Source: Neobacillus dielmonensis (GTDB lineage: Bacteria > Bacillota > Bacilli > Bacillales > Cytobacillaceae). From it: a DNA stretch of 64,000 bases. The position numbers and the translations under genes were made by a program. The stretch lies in contig NZ_HG942066.1 in NCBI RefSeq assembly GCF_000612665.1, forward strand, positions 124,001-188,000, in the 5' to 3' direction. Within the stretch, counting starts at the first letter, position 1. Every line of letters starts with the position of its first letter. Of this stretch, positions 26,614 to 36,244 are shown piece after piece. The notes under the pieces were generated by a model, which was not told the DNA's origin, did no database searches, and saw only the letters and a program-made list of their open reading frames with translations.

Positions 26614-27627
26614 ATGACTGCTGGAATTATTGTGGGTGTTATTGTGGTTGCAGGGATTGTTGCGGGTATTACTTCAAAGACGAAGAAAAACCGGCCTCAA
26701 TTATCGAAGGAGAATATTCCGGAAAGGCTCGGGGTGCTTGAGGGTGTTCCAGTCCAGCCTTTGCTTGATAAGTTGAACGCTGCACTGGATGAGGAATATA
26801 TTCAGCAAGTCAAACAGAGGTTTCTTAAAGAAAATCCTAAACTGAGTGAGGATGAGTTTGAATGGCGGCTGTTTGAGTTAAAACGCTATTTCCTGCTAGC
26901 CCATTTGTTGAAGAAGGCTCCTATGTTTAGTGATGAGGTGGATGAAGTCTGGCATACCATGCTCCTGTTTACGAAGAATTACCAAACCTTCTCTGAGCGG
27001 TTTTTAGGGAAAATGCTTCACCATAACCCTAACACGAATCCAGAACCGGAGCCTCAGGAACGGGCATTTTTTGACTGGGTGTTTTCTCAGTTGTTTGAAC
27101 TAACTAATTTCACATGGAAGTCATGGGGAAGTTTTTTCAAGAGTCCCATAGATATGAAGGTATTAAAGGAGTTTAAAGATGGGAACGAAGATTACCTAAT
27201 AGATAAATACTTTAATAACGATACCGAAAACAAGGCCCTAACTGAATATTTACTGTTTCAAATGAAATACCAATTAAGCGAAGCTGAGAAAATCTATCGA
27301 TCGGACAAAAAAGGCAGCTTTACCAGGCCGCGCCATTTTGGTGAAATGTCTACCTTGTCGCTGGCAATGATCTTTTATTCATATTATTATTTTGATGATT
27401 ATTGGGCCCATGCGAAAGCCTATGCCTTTGCTGATACAATTAAATATACAAGTGGGTGCACGACCACCGTTTTTTGTGGTTATGCCTCCTCAGAAAAGCA
27501 CGATTCAGATTCAGGGGATTCAGGAGGCTGGGACAGCGGCGGTCATCATGGCGGCGGAGATTCTGGGGGGTCAAGCTGTTCTAGTTGCTCTAGTTGCTCA
27601 AGCTGCGGCAGCGGCTGCTCATCATAG
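26614..27627 (+). CDS. Membrane-anchored protein with GRDP-like domain and Cys/Ser/Gly-rich tail
   Basis: This 337-residue protein has one N-terminal membrane segment (about 3-21) and a helical middle region. DEVDEVWHTMLLF with YQTF and HHNP recalls the DUF1399/glycine-rich domain protein family. The tail (about 290-337) is low complexity: GGWDSGGHHGGGDSGG, then regularly spaced CSSC units. The tail could bind metal or form disulfides, which is inference. GGGGAGGGGGA precedes the ATG. It is a single gene with a palindrome array upstream and a large inverted repeat downstream. No function is established. Confidence 0.65.
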   Translation: MTAGIIVGVIVVAGIVAGITSKTKKNRPQLSKENIPERLGVLEGVPVQPLLDKLNAALDEEYIQQVKQRFLKENPKLSEDEFEWRLFELKRYFLLAHLLKKAPMFSDEVDEVWHTMLLFTKNYQTFSERFLGKMLHHNPNTNPEPEPQERAFFDWVFSQLFELTNFTWKSWGSFFKSPIDMKVLKEFKDGNEDYLIDKYFNNDTENKALTEYLLFQMKYQLSEAEKIYRSDKKGSFTRPRHFGEMSTLSLAMIFYSYYYFDDYWAHAKAYAFADTIKYTSGCTTTVFCGYASSEKHDSDSGDSGGWDSGGHHGGGDSGGSSCSSCSSCSSCGSGCSS

Positions 27628-27641
27628 TTCCGACTGAAATC

Positions 27642-27687
27642 ATTCGCAAATCAAGCTTGGGGTTAGCCCCAAGCTTAAGTTGCGAAT
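27642..27687. terminator. Large inverted repeat between convergent genes
   Basis: Outer arms ATTCGCAA and TTGCGAAT enclose inner arms AAGCTTGGGG and CCCCAAGCTT around TTAG. No T run follows on either strand, so efficiency as a terminator is uncertain. Confidence 0.6.
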
Positions 27688-27709
27688 AAATGTAAAATAG
27701 TGGTCCCCT

Positions 27710-28576
27710 TTACTTTTGCTTTAAAGGAATCCAAATTTCTGAATAATAATCAGGTTTCCACGGGTCACCAGCAGGATATACTTCTAATTCAGGTCCTTCC
27801 GCCTGCTCATATTGGTTGGACGGGAACCATTCTGTAAAAATTTGTTTCCACACTTTTTGCATGGCATCCGGCATGGCGCCATGAACCTCAAAAACTCCCC
27901 ATTTGGCTGCAGGTATTTCTAGTTTGAGTAAGCCTTCAGGAACCTCTCCTTGATAATCGGTTGCAATCCAATAGTCCATCATATCTGCCTGCATATGACG
28001 TTTATCAACGCATACACCAAGGACCCCTTTGATTTCCCCATTATTCAGACCAAACAAAAAATCGTTAGTTCCATCCTCATGAACATCCTCCCACATTTTC
28101 GGAATCCCTCTCTGGTTCTCTCCATTGACCAGGGATAACTCCCTTTTGATCCCGACCACTTGAAAACTGTCTCTTTCCATCACTTTGTAATTCATTGGTT
28201 CTGCTCCTTTCAGATTCACCTGAATGACCAGGCAATTATAGGATTTGAGCATGCCGCCAAAACTTCTTACCTGACTTGGCGCAATGCCATGCTGCCGGCG
28301 GAATGCTTTTGTAAAAGCTTCCGGAGTTTCATAGCCATACTTCAGGGCGACATCGATGACTTTGCTGTTTGTGTTCGATAATTCCTGGGCAGCAAGCGTT
28401 AGGCGCCTGTGCCGGATGTATTCACCTACGGAGACATCGGTTAAAATTGAAAACATGCGCTGAAAGTGAAATCCCGAGACGTTGGCTTGCTTCGCAATAT
28501 CTTCTATTAATAAAGGTTTCAGTAAATGTTCTTCCATGTAATCAATTGCCCTCTGTAATGAGTCCACCCATCCCAT
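27710..28576 (-). CDS. AraC family regulator with GyrI-like effector domain
   Basis: This 288-residue protein has an N-terminal AraC/XylS double helix-turn-helix (about 8-105, with IAKQANVSGFHFQRMF and FTKAFRRQHGIAPS). The C-terminal GyrI-like/effector-binding domain (about 128-288) is of the type that binds small hydrophobic or drug-like ligands in Rob and BltR relatives. AAGGAGGCAG precedes the ATG. It is probably a ligand-responsive activator. Its targets are not visible, because neighbours on both sides are separate units. Confidence 0.88.
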   Translation of the reverse strand: MGWVDSLQRAIDYMEEHLLKPLLIEDIAKQANVSGFHFQRMFSILTDVSVGEYIRHRRLTLAAQELSNTNSKVIDVALKYGYETPEAFTKAFRRQHGIAPSQVRSFGGMLKSYNCLVIQVNLKGAEPMNYKVMERDSFQVVGIKRELSLVNGENQRGIPKMWEDVHEDGTNDFLFGLNNGEIKGVLGVCVDKRHMQADMMDYWIATDYQGEVPEGLLKLEIPAAKWGVFEVHGAMPDAMQKVWKQIFTEWFPSNQYEQAEGPELEVYPAGDPWKPDYYSEIWIPLKQK

Positions 28577-28771
28577 ATTGCTGCCTCCTTGATTCTATAT
28601 TAAATGCAAACTGATTATCATTCCTGTCAATTCATGCTTTGTCTGGACAGTTCTTCCTGTTATTATTGTTCATGCAATTTAATGAGATGTCTAGTGAAGT
28701 GAATAGAAATTGAGAAAAGAATATGATTTTTGTGCATCGATCCTAGTTTGATAAGAGGTCTCCTAGATGAT

Positions 28772-28802
28772 AAAAAGCAGCCGTTCCAATCAACGGCTGC
28801 TT
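28772..28802 (-). terminator. Intrinsic terminator of the DUF421 gene
   Basis: Stem AAGCAGCCGTT with AACGGCTGCTT is followed by a T run on the minus strand. The stem reaches the stop codon. Confidence 0.85.
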
Positions 28803-29503
28803 TAATCCTTTATTTGATCCTGGTATAAATCAATATATAAGTTGCCTTTGGAGCCCACAACAGCATAAGAAACCTCTGAAACTTGAAGGTTTCGTTTTTG
28901 CAGTTCGGACTTAAGCCACTGTTCATTAACATAAGCTTCTGATAAGTTATCCATTTGGATTTCTCCGTCAAGGATTAATTCTACCGGATACCTTGTTTGT
29001 TCGGAGTGGTCAGCTTTTATTGCTAAATCTTTCTTAGTGATCGATTGATTCTCTGTTTTTTTTAGTACAGATAGCGTTTCATTTGTTTCTAAGATGGCTA
29101 ACTCGACTTCGTCTATGAAAAATATGTCTTTACCCCGCAGAGCCTGCTGGAGTTCCTCTAAGGTGTAGCCTAATTTGCGCATTGACTGTTCTAAAATTTT
29201 TCCTTTTTCAATCAGGACCACAGGTTTACCGGTAATCCATTTCCTCAGCCGGTGACTTTTAATCGCCATCAGATTCAAAATGTAGATAATCAAACCCATG
29301 ATAATAAATGACAGAATAAAGTATTGAAATTTAATTCGGGTATTGAAGGCAAGATTTCCGGCAATCGTCCCCATCGTAATCGAAGCGATGAATAGGTGAT
29401 AGGATTTATGGGCAAGTGTTTGTTTCCCGAGGATATGAAAAAATCCCCATAACAAAACAAAAGCGGTAATCGTCCGAATGAAAATTTCCTGGTATCCTGA
29501 CAT
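28802..29503 (-). CDS. DUF421 membrane protein (YetF-like)
   Basis: This 233-residue protein has three N-terminal membrane helices (to about residue 75) and a cytoplasmic DUF421 domain plus C-terminal extension. KPVVLIEKGKI and MRKLGYTLEELQQALR are the typical family segments. Related YetF and YrbG proteins affect spore or membrane properties in Bacillus, but no reaction is known. The ATG at 29503 follows AAGGGAGAAAAAG. A second DUF421 gene lies at 51080. Confidence 0.82.
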   Translation of the reverse strand: MSGYQEIFIRTITAFVLLWGFFHILGKQTLAHKSYHLFIASITMGTIAGNLAFNTRIKFQYFILSFIIMGLIIYILNLMAIKSHRLRKWITGKPVVLIEKGKILEQSMRKLGYTLEELQQALRGKDIFFIDEVELAILETNETLSVLKKTENQSITKKDLAIKADHSEQTRYPVELILDGEIQMDNLSEAYVNEQWLKSELQKRNLQVSEVSYAVVGSKGNLYIDLYQDQIKD

Positions 29504-29630
29504 TCTTTTTCTCCCTTTATACTCTCAATAGCAGCTTTAAAATACTATGCCAAAGAAGAGGAAAACATCCATGGTTATTTTTTGCTAGCTTTTTCCTTTT
29601 TATGTACAGGGTAAGCAGCTTCGTTTAAAT

Positions 29631-29656
29631 AAAAAAGAGCCATATGGGCTCTTTTT
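29631..29656 (-). terminator. Intrinsic terminator of the yggT-like gene
   Basis: A 10-bp stem AAAAAGAGCC with GGCTCTTTTT is a U-run hairpin usable on both strands. Confidence 0.8.
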
Positions 29657-29681
29657 CAATCTGTGGAAAGGATTGCTAACT

Positions 29682-29969
29682 TTATACACCTAGGAAATTG
29701 ACCGACTGGCGGAGACCCTCTAAAGCAAATCTGCTTAGAAATCGGTAGACAAAAAGCGCAATAATCGGTGAAAAATCAATAGCCCCAAATGGGGGAATAA
29801 ACCTCCTGAAAATGCCTAAGTACGGTTCCACCAGTTTGGAAATCCAGATACCAACCTTTGTTGAATGAAACGAAGGAAACCAAGAACCCAAAATCGAAAT
29901 AAGGATCAACCAATAATAACCTTCAACAATATACATACCAATTTGCAAAATACTATATCCCAAATTCAA
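29682..29969 (-). CDS. YggT family membrane protein
   Basis: This 95-residue protein has two membrane helices and the YggT pattern: SWFPSF, a Lys-containing link, EPYLGIFRRFIPPFG, then the second helix. In Bacillus a homologue (YlmG) sits in the division-gene cluster. This copy stands alone, so it may be a paralogue. The ATG at 29969 follows a GGGGAGATTG ribosome binding site. Its role is unknown. Family members have been linked to membrane protein distribution or osmotic tolerance. Confidence 0.82.
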   Translation of the reverse strand: MNLGYSILQIGMYIVEGYYWLILISILGSWFPSFHSTKVGIWISKLVEPYLGIFRRFIPPFGAIDFSPIIALFVYRFLSRFALEGLRQSVNFLGV

Positions 29970-30071
29970 TCTCCCCGTCTATAAATAAATTTTAAAACCG
30001 AGACACCTGTCATTATATACGGACAAAACCAAATAAGGTTTCATATTGGGAACAGTTCTCCACTAAGGTAA

Positions 30072-30145
30072 AGTGTTAATAAGGCGGGGGACAGGCCCCC
30101 AGTGTGGCAATGCGTTAATAGAGTGGGGGACAGGCCCCCATTACG
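30072..30145. repeat. Two GGGGGACAGGCCCCC palindromes, 39 bp apart
   Basis: Cores at 30086-30100 and 30125-30139 share spacers with GTGTTAAT or GCGTTAATA. The 266 bp from 29970 to 30235 hold this pair and the yggT-like gene's upstream region only. Confidence 0.9.
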
Positions 30146-30235
30146 GTGATGTGTTAATAAGATAGCCTTCTAGGCCAACGGCTATTATTATCCTCTAGAA
30201 TACAAAATGTGAGAATAATAGAATCCTCAATACTA

Positions 30236-31690
30236 TTAAACTTCTTGTGGAACAGGTAAACCAAGGCCCTCGGCGATACGGGTGCCGTATTCTGGATCCG
30301 CTTTGTAGAAATGCTGAATTTGGCGAAGTTTGATTTCATTTATTGTAACTGGCTTCATCGCTGCAACTATTGTATTTACAAGCCGGGTCCGCTCTTCTTC
30401 TGACATTAACCGGTAAAGGTCGCCTGCTTGAGTGTAATGGTCATCAGAGTCATAAGCGACACTGTCAGCCTGTCCGGTAACAGCAAATGCTGTTTGTTTG
30501 TGTTGAGAACCTTCTTTAGGGCCTCCGAAGCTATTTGGCTCGTAATAAACTGAACCGCCGACGTTGCCGTCAAACCGCATTTGTCCATCGCGTTGATAGT
30601 TTTGAACTTCGACTCTAGGGCGATTAATTGGCAATTGATTATGGTTCACGCCAACACGATAACGATGGGCATCTGCATAGGCGAATAAGCGTCCTTGAAG
30701 CATTTTATCTGGTGAAGCCTCAATTCCAGGCACAAAGTTGCCAGGAGAAAACGTAGCTTGTTCCACTTCGGCAAAGTAGTTTTCTGGATTTTGGTTCAAT
30801 ACCATGCGCCCGACTTCAACTAGCGGATAGTCTTTGTGGGACCACACCTTTGTTACATCAAATGGATCGAAACGGTACGTATTGGCATCTTCTAAAGGCA
30901 TGATTTGTACAAAAAGCTTCCATGCGGGGAAGTCGCCTTTTTCGATAGCATTAAATAAATCTTCAGTGTGATAATCAGGGTTTTCACCGGCAAGCTTGTC
31001 TGCTACATCCGCAGTCATGTTTTTCACACCTTGTTCAGAAATAAAGTGATATTTCACCCAAACAGCTTCTCCCTCAGGATTGACCCATTTGAAGGTATGG
31101 CTTCCGTAGCCATTCATATGGCGAAGCGTCGCAGGTATGCCGCGGTCGCCCATCAGATAAGTCACTTGGTGCAGCGATTCGGGTGATAGCGACCAGAAAT
31201 CCCATACCGCTGTTGGGTTTTTTAAGTGAGTTCGTGGATCTCTTTTTTGCGTATGAATAAAATCAGGGAATTTAATCGCATCCCGAATGAAGAAAATGGG
31301 TGTGTTGTTTCCTACCAAATCATAGTTTCCTTCTTCGGTATAAAATTTCACTGCGAACCCACGTGGGTCACGAACCGTATCAGCAGAACCAAGTTCCCCA
31401 GCAACAGTTGAGAAACGGATAAACATTGGTGTACGTTTGCCAACACCGTTAAAAACTTTTGCTTTGGTGTAGTCGGACATATCATTTGTTACTTCAAAAT
31501 AACCATGCGCACCGGCACCTTTTGCATGAACAACGCGCTCTGGCACACGTTCACGGTTGAAATGGGCCAATTTTTCGAGCAAATGGACGTCTTGGATTAA
31601 TGTAGGACCGCGATGGCCGGCTGTCATTGAGTTTTGGTTATCACCAACAGGTGCACCCCAGCTAGTTGTAAGATTATTAGAATTACTCAT
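30236..31690 (-). CDS. katA: Monofunctional heme catalase
   Basis: This 484-residue clade-type small-subunit catalase degrades hydrogen peroxide in the cytoplasm. The catalytic His lies in [13 protein letters not shown], the Asn in [11 protein letters not shown], and the heme-ligand Tyr in [12 protein letters not shown]. The frame opens at 31702, but the ATG at 31690 follows TGAGGTGAT. A near-perfect PerR box at 31762-31776 indicates peroxide-inducible expression as for B. subtilis katA. The gene is a single unit, and its 3' side carries a palindrome pair. Confidence 0.95.
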   Translation of the reverse strand: MSNSNNLTTSWGAPVGDNQNSMTAGHRGPTLIQDVHLLEKLAHFNRERVPERVVHAKGAGAHGYFEVTNDMSDYTKAKVFNGVGKRTPMFIRFSTVAGELGSADTVRDPRGFAVKFYTEEGNYDLVGNNTPIFFIRDAIKFPDFIHTQKRDPRTHLKNPTAVWDFWSLSPESLHQVTYLMGDRGIPATLRHMNGYGSHTFKWVNPEGEAVWVKYHFISEQGVKNMTADVADKLAGENPDYHTEDLFNAIEKGDFPAWKLFVQIMPLEDANTYRFDPFDVTKVWSHKDYPLVEVGRMVLNQNPENYFAEVEQATFSPGNFVPGIEASPDKMLQGRLFAYADAHRYRVGVNHNQLPINRPRVEVQNYQRDGQMRFDGNVGGSVYYEPNSFGGPKEGSQHKQTAFAVTGQADSVAYDSDDHYTQAGDLYRLMSEEERTRLVNTIVAAMKPVTINEIKLRQIQHFYKADPEYGTRIAEGLGLPVPQEV

Positions 31691-31761
31691 GAATATAATC
31701 ACCTCATAGAAAAATTATTTAAGTAGATGATAACATTTCTCACTCGAAAATCAATACTTTT

Positions 31762-31776
31762 TTATAATTATTTTAA
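31762..31776 (-). promoter_or_regulatory. PerR box upstream of katA
   Basis: TTATAATTATTTTAA differs from the PerR consensus TTATAATNATTATAA at one base. It lies 72 bp before the start codon in a very AT-rich promoter region. The rest of the 381-bp gap (31691-32071) has a degenerate copy of the palindrome core near 31982 followed by GTCGCTTTAAAG, and nothing else I can name. Confidence 0.8.
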
Positions 31777-32071
31777 TTTAATATATAATACTAATTAAAA
31801 TTTAATTTTAAAAAACTGCTTAAACAAAGAAAAATGAGGGTATATAATGGTTTGATTTACTAATAAGGCAGAATCACTTTTCCATTAAAAGTAGTAGTTT
31901 CCTCGATTGTGAAAAAGCAACACCATTCTTATGTAGCAAAAAATATCGTGGCTAAATGAGAAATACAATAAGTTAAAATGTAGGACAGGTCCCCGTCGCT
32001 TTAAAGAGAAAAAGTTATTTTCTCCCGATACATAAACACTGTAACAAATGGAAAACTATTGAAAAAAGTGG

Positions 32072-33625
32072 GTGGTCCGAGTGCGTAAGAAGAGGATTAT
32101 TAAGCCGCTCATGACGAGATTATTTAGAGAACCACATTTTGAAGAGATGACCAATGAAGATGAGATGGACTTAAAGAAACAGGATATTAGCAGATCTTAT
32201 CATCAAAATCTAGAGACCTTTAAGTCAATCTACAGTATTCCTAAAAATACCGATATCAAATTACGGGAGTTTACGGTCCGTTCACTGAACCGCCGTGCCT
32301 TCATTATTTATATCGGAACAATGGTGGACATAAAAAATATTCAGGAAGGCATCGTAGAGAAACTCATTCAATCACAGCAGCCTTCAAGTAAGATTCAAGA
32401 TATTGTCTCTTACCCCATTGAAAAGACTGCCAGTAACATCGGTGATATTATTGGCTTTATAAATGGCGGAATTACTGCTCTATTTGTCGATGGAGACTCT
32501 ACTTGCTATTTGTTCGAAACTACGAAAACTCGGGGACGATCCATTGAAAAGTCCATTAATGAGGTTCTGGTAAAGGGAGCAAAAGAGGCGTTTAACGAGA
32601 AGGTTATTGACAATATCGCCTTAATCCGAAAAAAAATTAAAAATGAAAATTTAATTGTTGAATCCCAAACGATTACCAAACGCTCCAAAAACGATATCTT
32701 TCTTGTCTATCAAAAAGACCTTGTGAATAATGAACTACTGCAAGAGGTAAAAGACAGGTTAGATTCAATTGATTCTGATAAGGTGCTTGAATTAAGTATC
32801 TTGGAACAATATCTCGAGGAACGGCCGAAATCGTTATTTCCAACAATTCTTTATACGGAACGGCCTGACCGGGCTGCAGCATTTATAGAGGAAGGCCATG
32901 TGGTGCTGTTAATGCCCAACTCGCCAAGCTGTTTGGTCCTGCCAGCCACCTTCTGGGCATTAATGCACTCCCCGGAAGATCATTACATGAGGGTCCCATA
33001 TGGAAACTTCATTCGGTTATTACGTTTTTTGGCAGTGTTTGTCGCCGCCTTCACGTCGGCCATCTATATAGCGATTACCAATTACCATGTTGGGATGATT
33101 CCGCCTGATCTGTTAATGGCGATTGCGGGTACAAGAGAACGGGTGCCTTTTCCGTCGATAGTGGAAATCTTAATGATGGAACTGGCCTTTGAACTGATAC
33201 GGGAGGCGGGACTGCGGGTCCCTTCTCCGATTGGCCCGACGATAGGCATCGTCGGAGCGTTGATTTTAGGGCAGGCGGCCGTTCAGGCAAATATTATCAG
33301 TCCCATTGTAATTATTGTGATTGCTGTCAGTGGCTTGAGCTCGTTTATCATCGCGGATGTAAGTATGAATTTTGCCATCCGATTGACACGGTTTCTGTTT
33401 ATTTTTTCCGCCGGTTTTCTTGGCATTTACGGGGCCAGTGCTTTATTTATCGTCGGATTATTTTATCTTGTTTCCCTAAAATCATTTGGGACGCCGTACT
33501 TTGCTCCAATGACACCCTATAATTTCTCAGCAAAGGATTTACTGATCCGTCACGTCCCGATAAAAGAAAAACTTCGTCCTGGATATTTAAAGCCAAAAGA
33601 TATGGTCAGACAGAGAAAGGGATAA
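32072..33625 (+). CDS. Spore germinant receptor A subunit (GerA family)
   Basis: This 517-residue GerA-type protein has an N-terminal soluble domain of about 290 residues and a C-terminal membrane domain of about five helices. Family segments include SLFPTILYTERPDRA, VPFPSIVEILMMELAFE and LREAG-like EAGLRVPSPIGPTIG. A subunits form the oligomeric channel of the germinant receptor in the spore inner membrane. GTG at 32072 or at 32081 (better spaced after AAAGTGGGTGG) can be the start. It heads an A-B-C-small gene operon, most likely made in the forespore. I could not see a clear sigma-G promoter. Confidence 0.93.
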   Translation: MVRVRKKRIIKPLMTRLFREPHFEEMTNEDEMDLKKQDISRSYHQNLETFKSIYSIPKNTDIKLREFTVRSLNRRAFIIYIGTMVDIKNIQEGIVEKLIQSQQPSSKIQDIVSYPIEKTASNIGDIIGFINGGITALFVDGDSTCYLFETTKTRGRSIEKSINEVLVKGAKEAFNEKVIDNIALIRKKIKNENLIVESQTITKRSKNDIFLVYQKDLVNNELLQEVKDRLDSIDSDKVLELSILEQYLEERPKSLFPTILYTERPDRAAAFIEEGHVVLLMPNSPSCLVLPATFWALMHSPEDHYMRVPYGNFIRLLRFLAVFVAAFTSAIYIAITNYHVGMIPPDLLMAIAGTRERVPFPSIVEILMMELAFELIREAGLRVPSPIGPTIGIVGALILGQAAVQANIISPIVIIVIAVSGLSSFIIADVSMNFAIRLTRFLFIFSAGFLGIYGASALFIVGLFYLVSLKSFGTPYFAPMTPYNFSAKDLLIRHVPIKEKLRPGYLKPKDMVRQRKG

Positions 33626-33630
33626 CATTT

Positions 33631-34740
33631 ATGAAACAGCCGCCTGGAAAACTAGGGATACGTGAGTTTATAGCTATCGGTATTTTAATGGTTGGCATGA
33701 AGGCGACCGAAGACACACCAGCCATTATTTATCAACATGTCCAAAATGCCTCATGGATGATTCCTATCCTATCAGCGGGTATCTTTTCCGTGCCGCTGTT
33801 TTTATTATTAAAGACGATGTCCCTGTATCACGAAAAAAACCTGTTTGCTGTAATCCAAACCCTATTTGGCAAATATATTGGCTTTTTCGTCTGCCTGGGC
33901 ATTTTCCTTATCAGTTCTTTGACCATTTCCATTGATACCAGGACGTATACCAACATCATCAGGACGTTTTATTTTACGACGACTCCCAATCTTGTGATTT
34001 ATGCTTTACTAATGGCTGTTTGTGCGTATGGGGCTAAGAAAGGCATTCACCATGTTGGATCGGCAGCTTATTTGATTGTTTACTATACCCTCGCTGCACT
34101 TTATTTGGCATTGTTGTTAAGTACGCAGGACACAACCATTCAATCCATTTTTCCCATTTTGGGGCCGGGGCCGTTTGAAATTATCAAACAAAGTACGCTG
34201 AAAATGACTCTATTCGGCGACTTTTTTCTATTAACTCTTATTCTGCCAAATGTAAAGTCCAGCAGGGGCTTTAGAAAAGGGACTTGGATTGCTTTAGTTT
34301 TTATCAGTTTGCAATCGTGCATTATTTTGCTGACATATATCTGTCTATTCGATACGTCGTTAGGTTCCAATGGTTATCCGTTCCATGCTACGATTCGGTA
34401 TCTGTCTCTTGGAATTTATTTGCCAAATATTGAAATATTCTTTTTCGTCATTTGGATTTTATCTGCGTTTATCCGATTCACAGCGTTTTTATATATAAAT
34501 GCCCTAATGTTTGGCAATCTCTTTAAAATCAAAGACTTTGAATATCTCATCCCGGCCCTCGCGACCGTGTATTTATTAATCGGTTCCATACCTGAGGCCC
34601 CCATCGATGTCAGCAAAAATTATAAGGCTTTGATGTTAAATTCGACAGGTTCCTTTTATGCCGGGATCGCAATCCTGCTCTGGCTGACTGCCTTGTTGAA
34701 AGGAGAATTTAAGGATGAAAAAAGTAAAAATAGTGTTTAA
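33631..34740 (+). CDS. Spore germinant receptor B subunit (GerB, amino-acid-permease-like)
   Basis: This 369-residue membrane protein has about ten helices and belongs to the GerAB/endospore permease family of the APC superfamily. It carries the typical opening IREFIAIGILMVGMKATEDTPA. B subunits bind the germinant, often an amino acid, in the spore inner membrane. The particular ligand cannot be told. It starts 5 bp after the A gene stop and overlaps the C gene by 26 bp. Confidence 0.92.
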   Translation: MKQPPGKLGIREFIAIGILMVGMKATEDTPAIIYQHVQNASWMIPILSAGIFSVPLFLLLKTMSLYHEKNLFAVIQTLFGKYIGFFVCLGIFLISSLTISIDTRTYTNIIRTFYFTTTPNLVIYALLMAVCAYGAKKGIHHVGSAAYLIVYYTLAALYLALLLSTQDTTIQSIFPILGPGPFEIIKQSTLKMTLFGDFFLLTLILPNVKSSRGFRKGTWIALVFISLQSCIILLTYICLFDTSLGSNGYPFHATIRYLSLGIYLPNIEIFFFVIWILSAFIRFTAFLYINALMFGNLFKIKDFEYLIPALATVYLLIGSIPEAPIDVSKNYKALMLNSTGSFYAGIAILLWLTALLKGEFKDEKSKNSV

Positions 34741-35965
34741 GATATTTTTGATGCTCATCCTTCTTATGCCGTTGGCAGGATGCTGGGACCGGGAAGAACT
34801 TGAGGACCGTTCGTATGTAATTGGACTTGGACTGGATAAATCAAAGCATAAGGGGAAAATACGAGTGACGATGCTGCTTGCTAATCCAGAAGTAGGAAGT
34901 TTGCAGGGCGGGGGAGGCTCTACGGAAAAGCCGCGGGAAATCATTACTTTTGATGCGAATGATTTCATTGCTGCCAAAGGCACAGCCAATACCATTATTT
35001 CTAGGGATATTAGCTATGATTTGCTCAGAATCATTGTGGTTTCAGAGGAATTTGCCAAAACGCCCATCTTTGTTAACGCTTTATCGGATTCATTAAAAGA
35101 CAAAGAGATTCGCCAAAGCACTTATTTGGCCGTTTCAAAGGAAAAAGCAAGCCAGTATTTTGTGAAAAACAAGCCAAAAATGGAAACTAGGCCGCATAAG
35201 TATTTTCAATATATGATTGACCATGGGATTGAAAATGGACTAATCCCCGATTCCACTCTATTTCGGTTTTTTAAAACATTAGAGCGAGGGACCGACCTTT
35301 TCTTGGCCATGTATACCACAGCTAGCAAGGACAAAAATCCAAAGAGCAAACAGGAAGATGAATACATGGCAGGAGAATTGAACGCTGCAGGAGAACTTGA
35401 TGAAACAGAATTTATCGGCTCGGCAGTATTTAAAAATGGCAGAATGATTGGGAAGTTGACGGGGCAGGAAACAAGAACGGTCAATATCCTTGACGATACC
35501 ACCAACATTAAGGATATATTGATGGATGTCCCTGATCCGTTTACCAAAAACAAACAAAGGCAGTTTGCTGTCAGGATCATGAAAAACGAAAATAACAAAG
35601 TCAAGATGAATGTAATAGGGGAAAGGACAAGAATTTTTATCACGATACCTTTAAAAGTTGAGATTATGACAAACCCGTCAATGGTCAATTATACTGTTGA
35701 AAGGAACCAAAAAAAAATAAAGAATGAAATAGCCAATCATATTAAAATAATGAACGAGCATTTATTTGAAAAATCACAAAAGGAGCTAAAGGGTATTCCT
35801 TATCCGCTCTCCTATTTTGCTCGGAAATACTTTTGGACCAACCAAGAATATAGAGAGTTTAATTGGGTGAAATCTTTTATCGCTGCTGATATTGTTATTA
35901 AACCCAAGATAGATATTGTGGATTATGGAAAACAGTCAACAAAACCGGCAAAGGCGGCGAAGTAG
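34715..35965 (+). CDS. Spore germinant receptor C subunit (GerC lipoprotein)
   Basis: This 416-residue Ger(x)C-family lipoprotein has a signal peptide ending in the lipobox LAGC (Cys about residue 24) followed by WDREELEDRS, the standard family opening. The three-domain mature part faces the outer side of the spore inner membrane. It should be lipidated by Lgt during sporulation. Its ribosome binding site AAAGGAGAA lies within the B gene. It is followed without a gap by a small two-helix gene. Confidence 0.92.
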   Translation: MKKVKIVFKIFLMLILLMPLAGCWDREELEDRSYVIGLGLDKSKHKGKIRVTMLLANPEVGSLQGGGGSTEKPREIITFDANDFIAAKGTANTIISRDISYDLLRIIVVSEEFAKTPIFVNALSDSLKDKEIRQSTYLAVSKEKASQYFVKNKPKMETRPHKYFQYMIDHGIENGLIPDSTLFRFFKTLERGTDLFLAMYTTASKDKNPKSKQEDEYMAGELNAAGELDETEFIGSAVFKNGRMIGKLTGQETRTVNILDDTTNIKDILMDVPDPFTKNKQRQFAVRIMKNENNKVKMNVIGERTRIFITIPLKVEIMTNPSMVNYTVERNQKKIKNEIANHIKIMNEHLFEKSQKELKGIPYPLSYFARKYFWTNQEYREFNWVKSFIAADIVIKPKIDIVDYGKQSTKPAKAAK

Positions 35966-36121
35966 ATGGACATGTTTTTCAAATTGGTTTTGGCCATCAT
36001 CATCCTTTATACATTTGGCTTTGCGGTGACCTTGTGGAAAGGAAAACAAAGACTAAGTGCCATTGCAGTCTGTTTTCTTACCCTCGCCATTATAGTGCTT
36101 CCTTTCTTTATAACCTTTTGA
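35966..36121 (+). CDS. Small two-helix membrane protein, candidate germinant receptor D subunit
   Basis: A 51-residue frame starts at the ATG immediately after the gerC stop (TAGATG) and ends at TGA 36119-36121. Two hydrophobic helices (FFKLVLAIIILYTFGFAVTLW and SAIAVCFLTLAIIVLPFFITF, each 21 residues as segments 4-24 and 31-51) flank a basic loop KGKQRL. Some GerA-type operons encode a small two-helix D subunit that modulates receptor activity. Position, size and topology all fit that. AAAGGCGG in the end of gerC can serve as ribosome binding site. Confidence 0.7.
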   Translation: MDMFFKLVLAIIILYTFGFAVTLWKGKQRLSAIAVCFLTLAIIVLPFFITF

Positions 36122-36172
36122 TTCTCCGCATGCGGGGGCAGCGCTATACCATTTCTGCAAACGGAGAATCAA
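36118..36172. terminator. Long inverted repeat at the end of the ger operon
   Basis: Perfect 11-bp arms TTGATTCTCCG and CGGAGAATCAA enclose a 33-nt GC-rich loop. The left arm begins at the end of the small gene. There is no T run, so it may protect the transcript end rather than terminate alone. An extended -10 (TG-A-TATAAT) follows at 36186-36194 for the next gene. Confidence 0.55.
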
Positions 36173-36244
36173 ATAGTTCTCATACGTGATATAATAGAAA
36201 TAAGTAACGGAGGATTTCCTTCTATCTGAAAGGGGCCAAACAAT

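Noticed and set aside
27392-27637. 81-codon Ala-rich frame within the Cys-tailed protein gene
   Set aside because: It is the shadow of the low-complexity Gly/Ser/Cys coding region in another frame.
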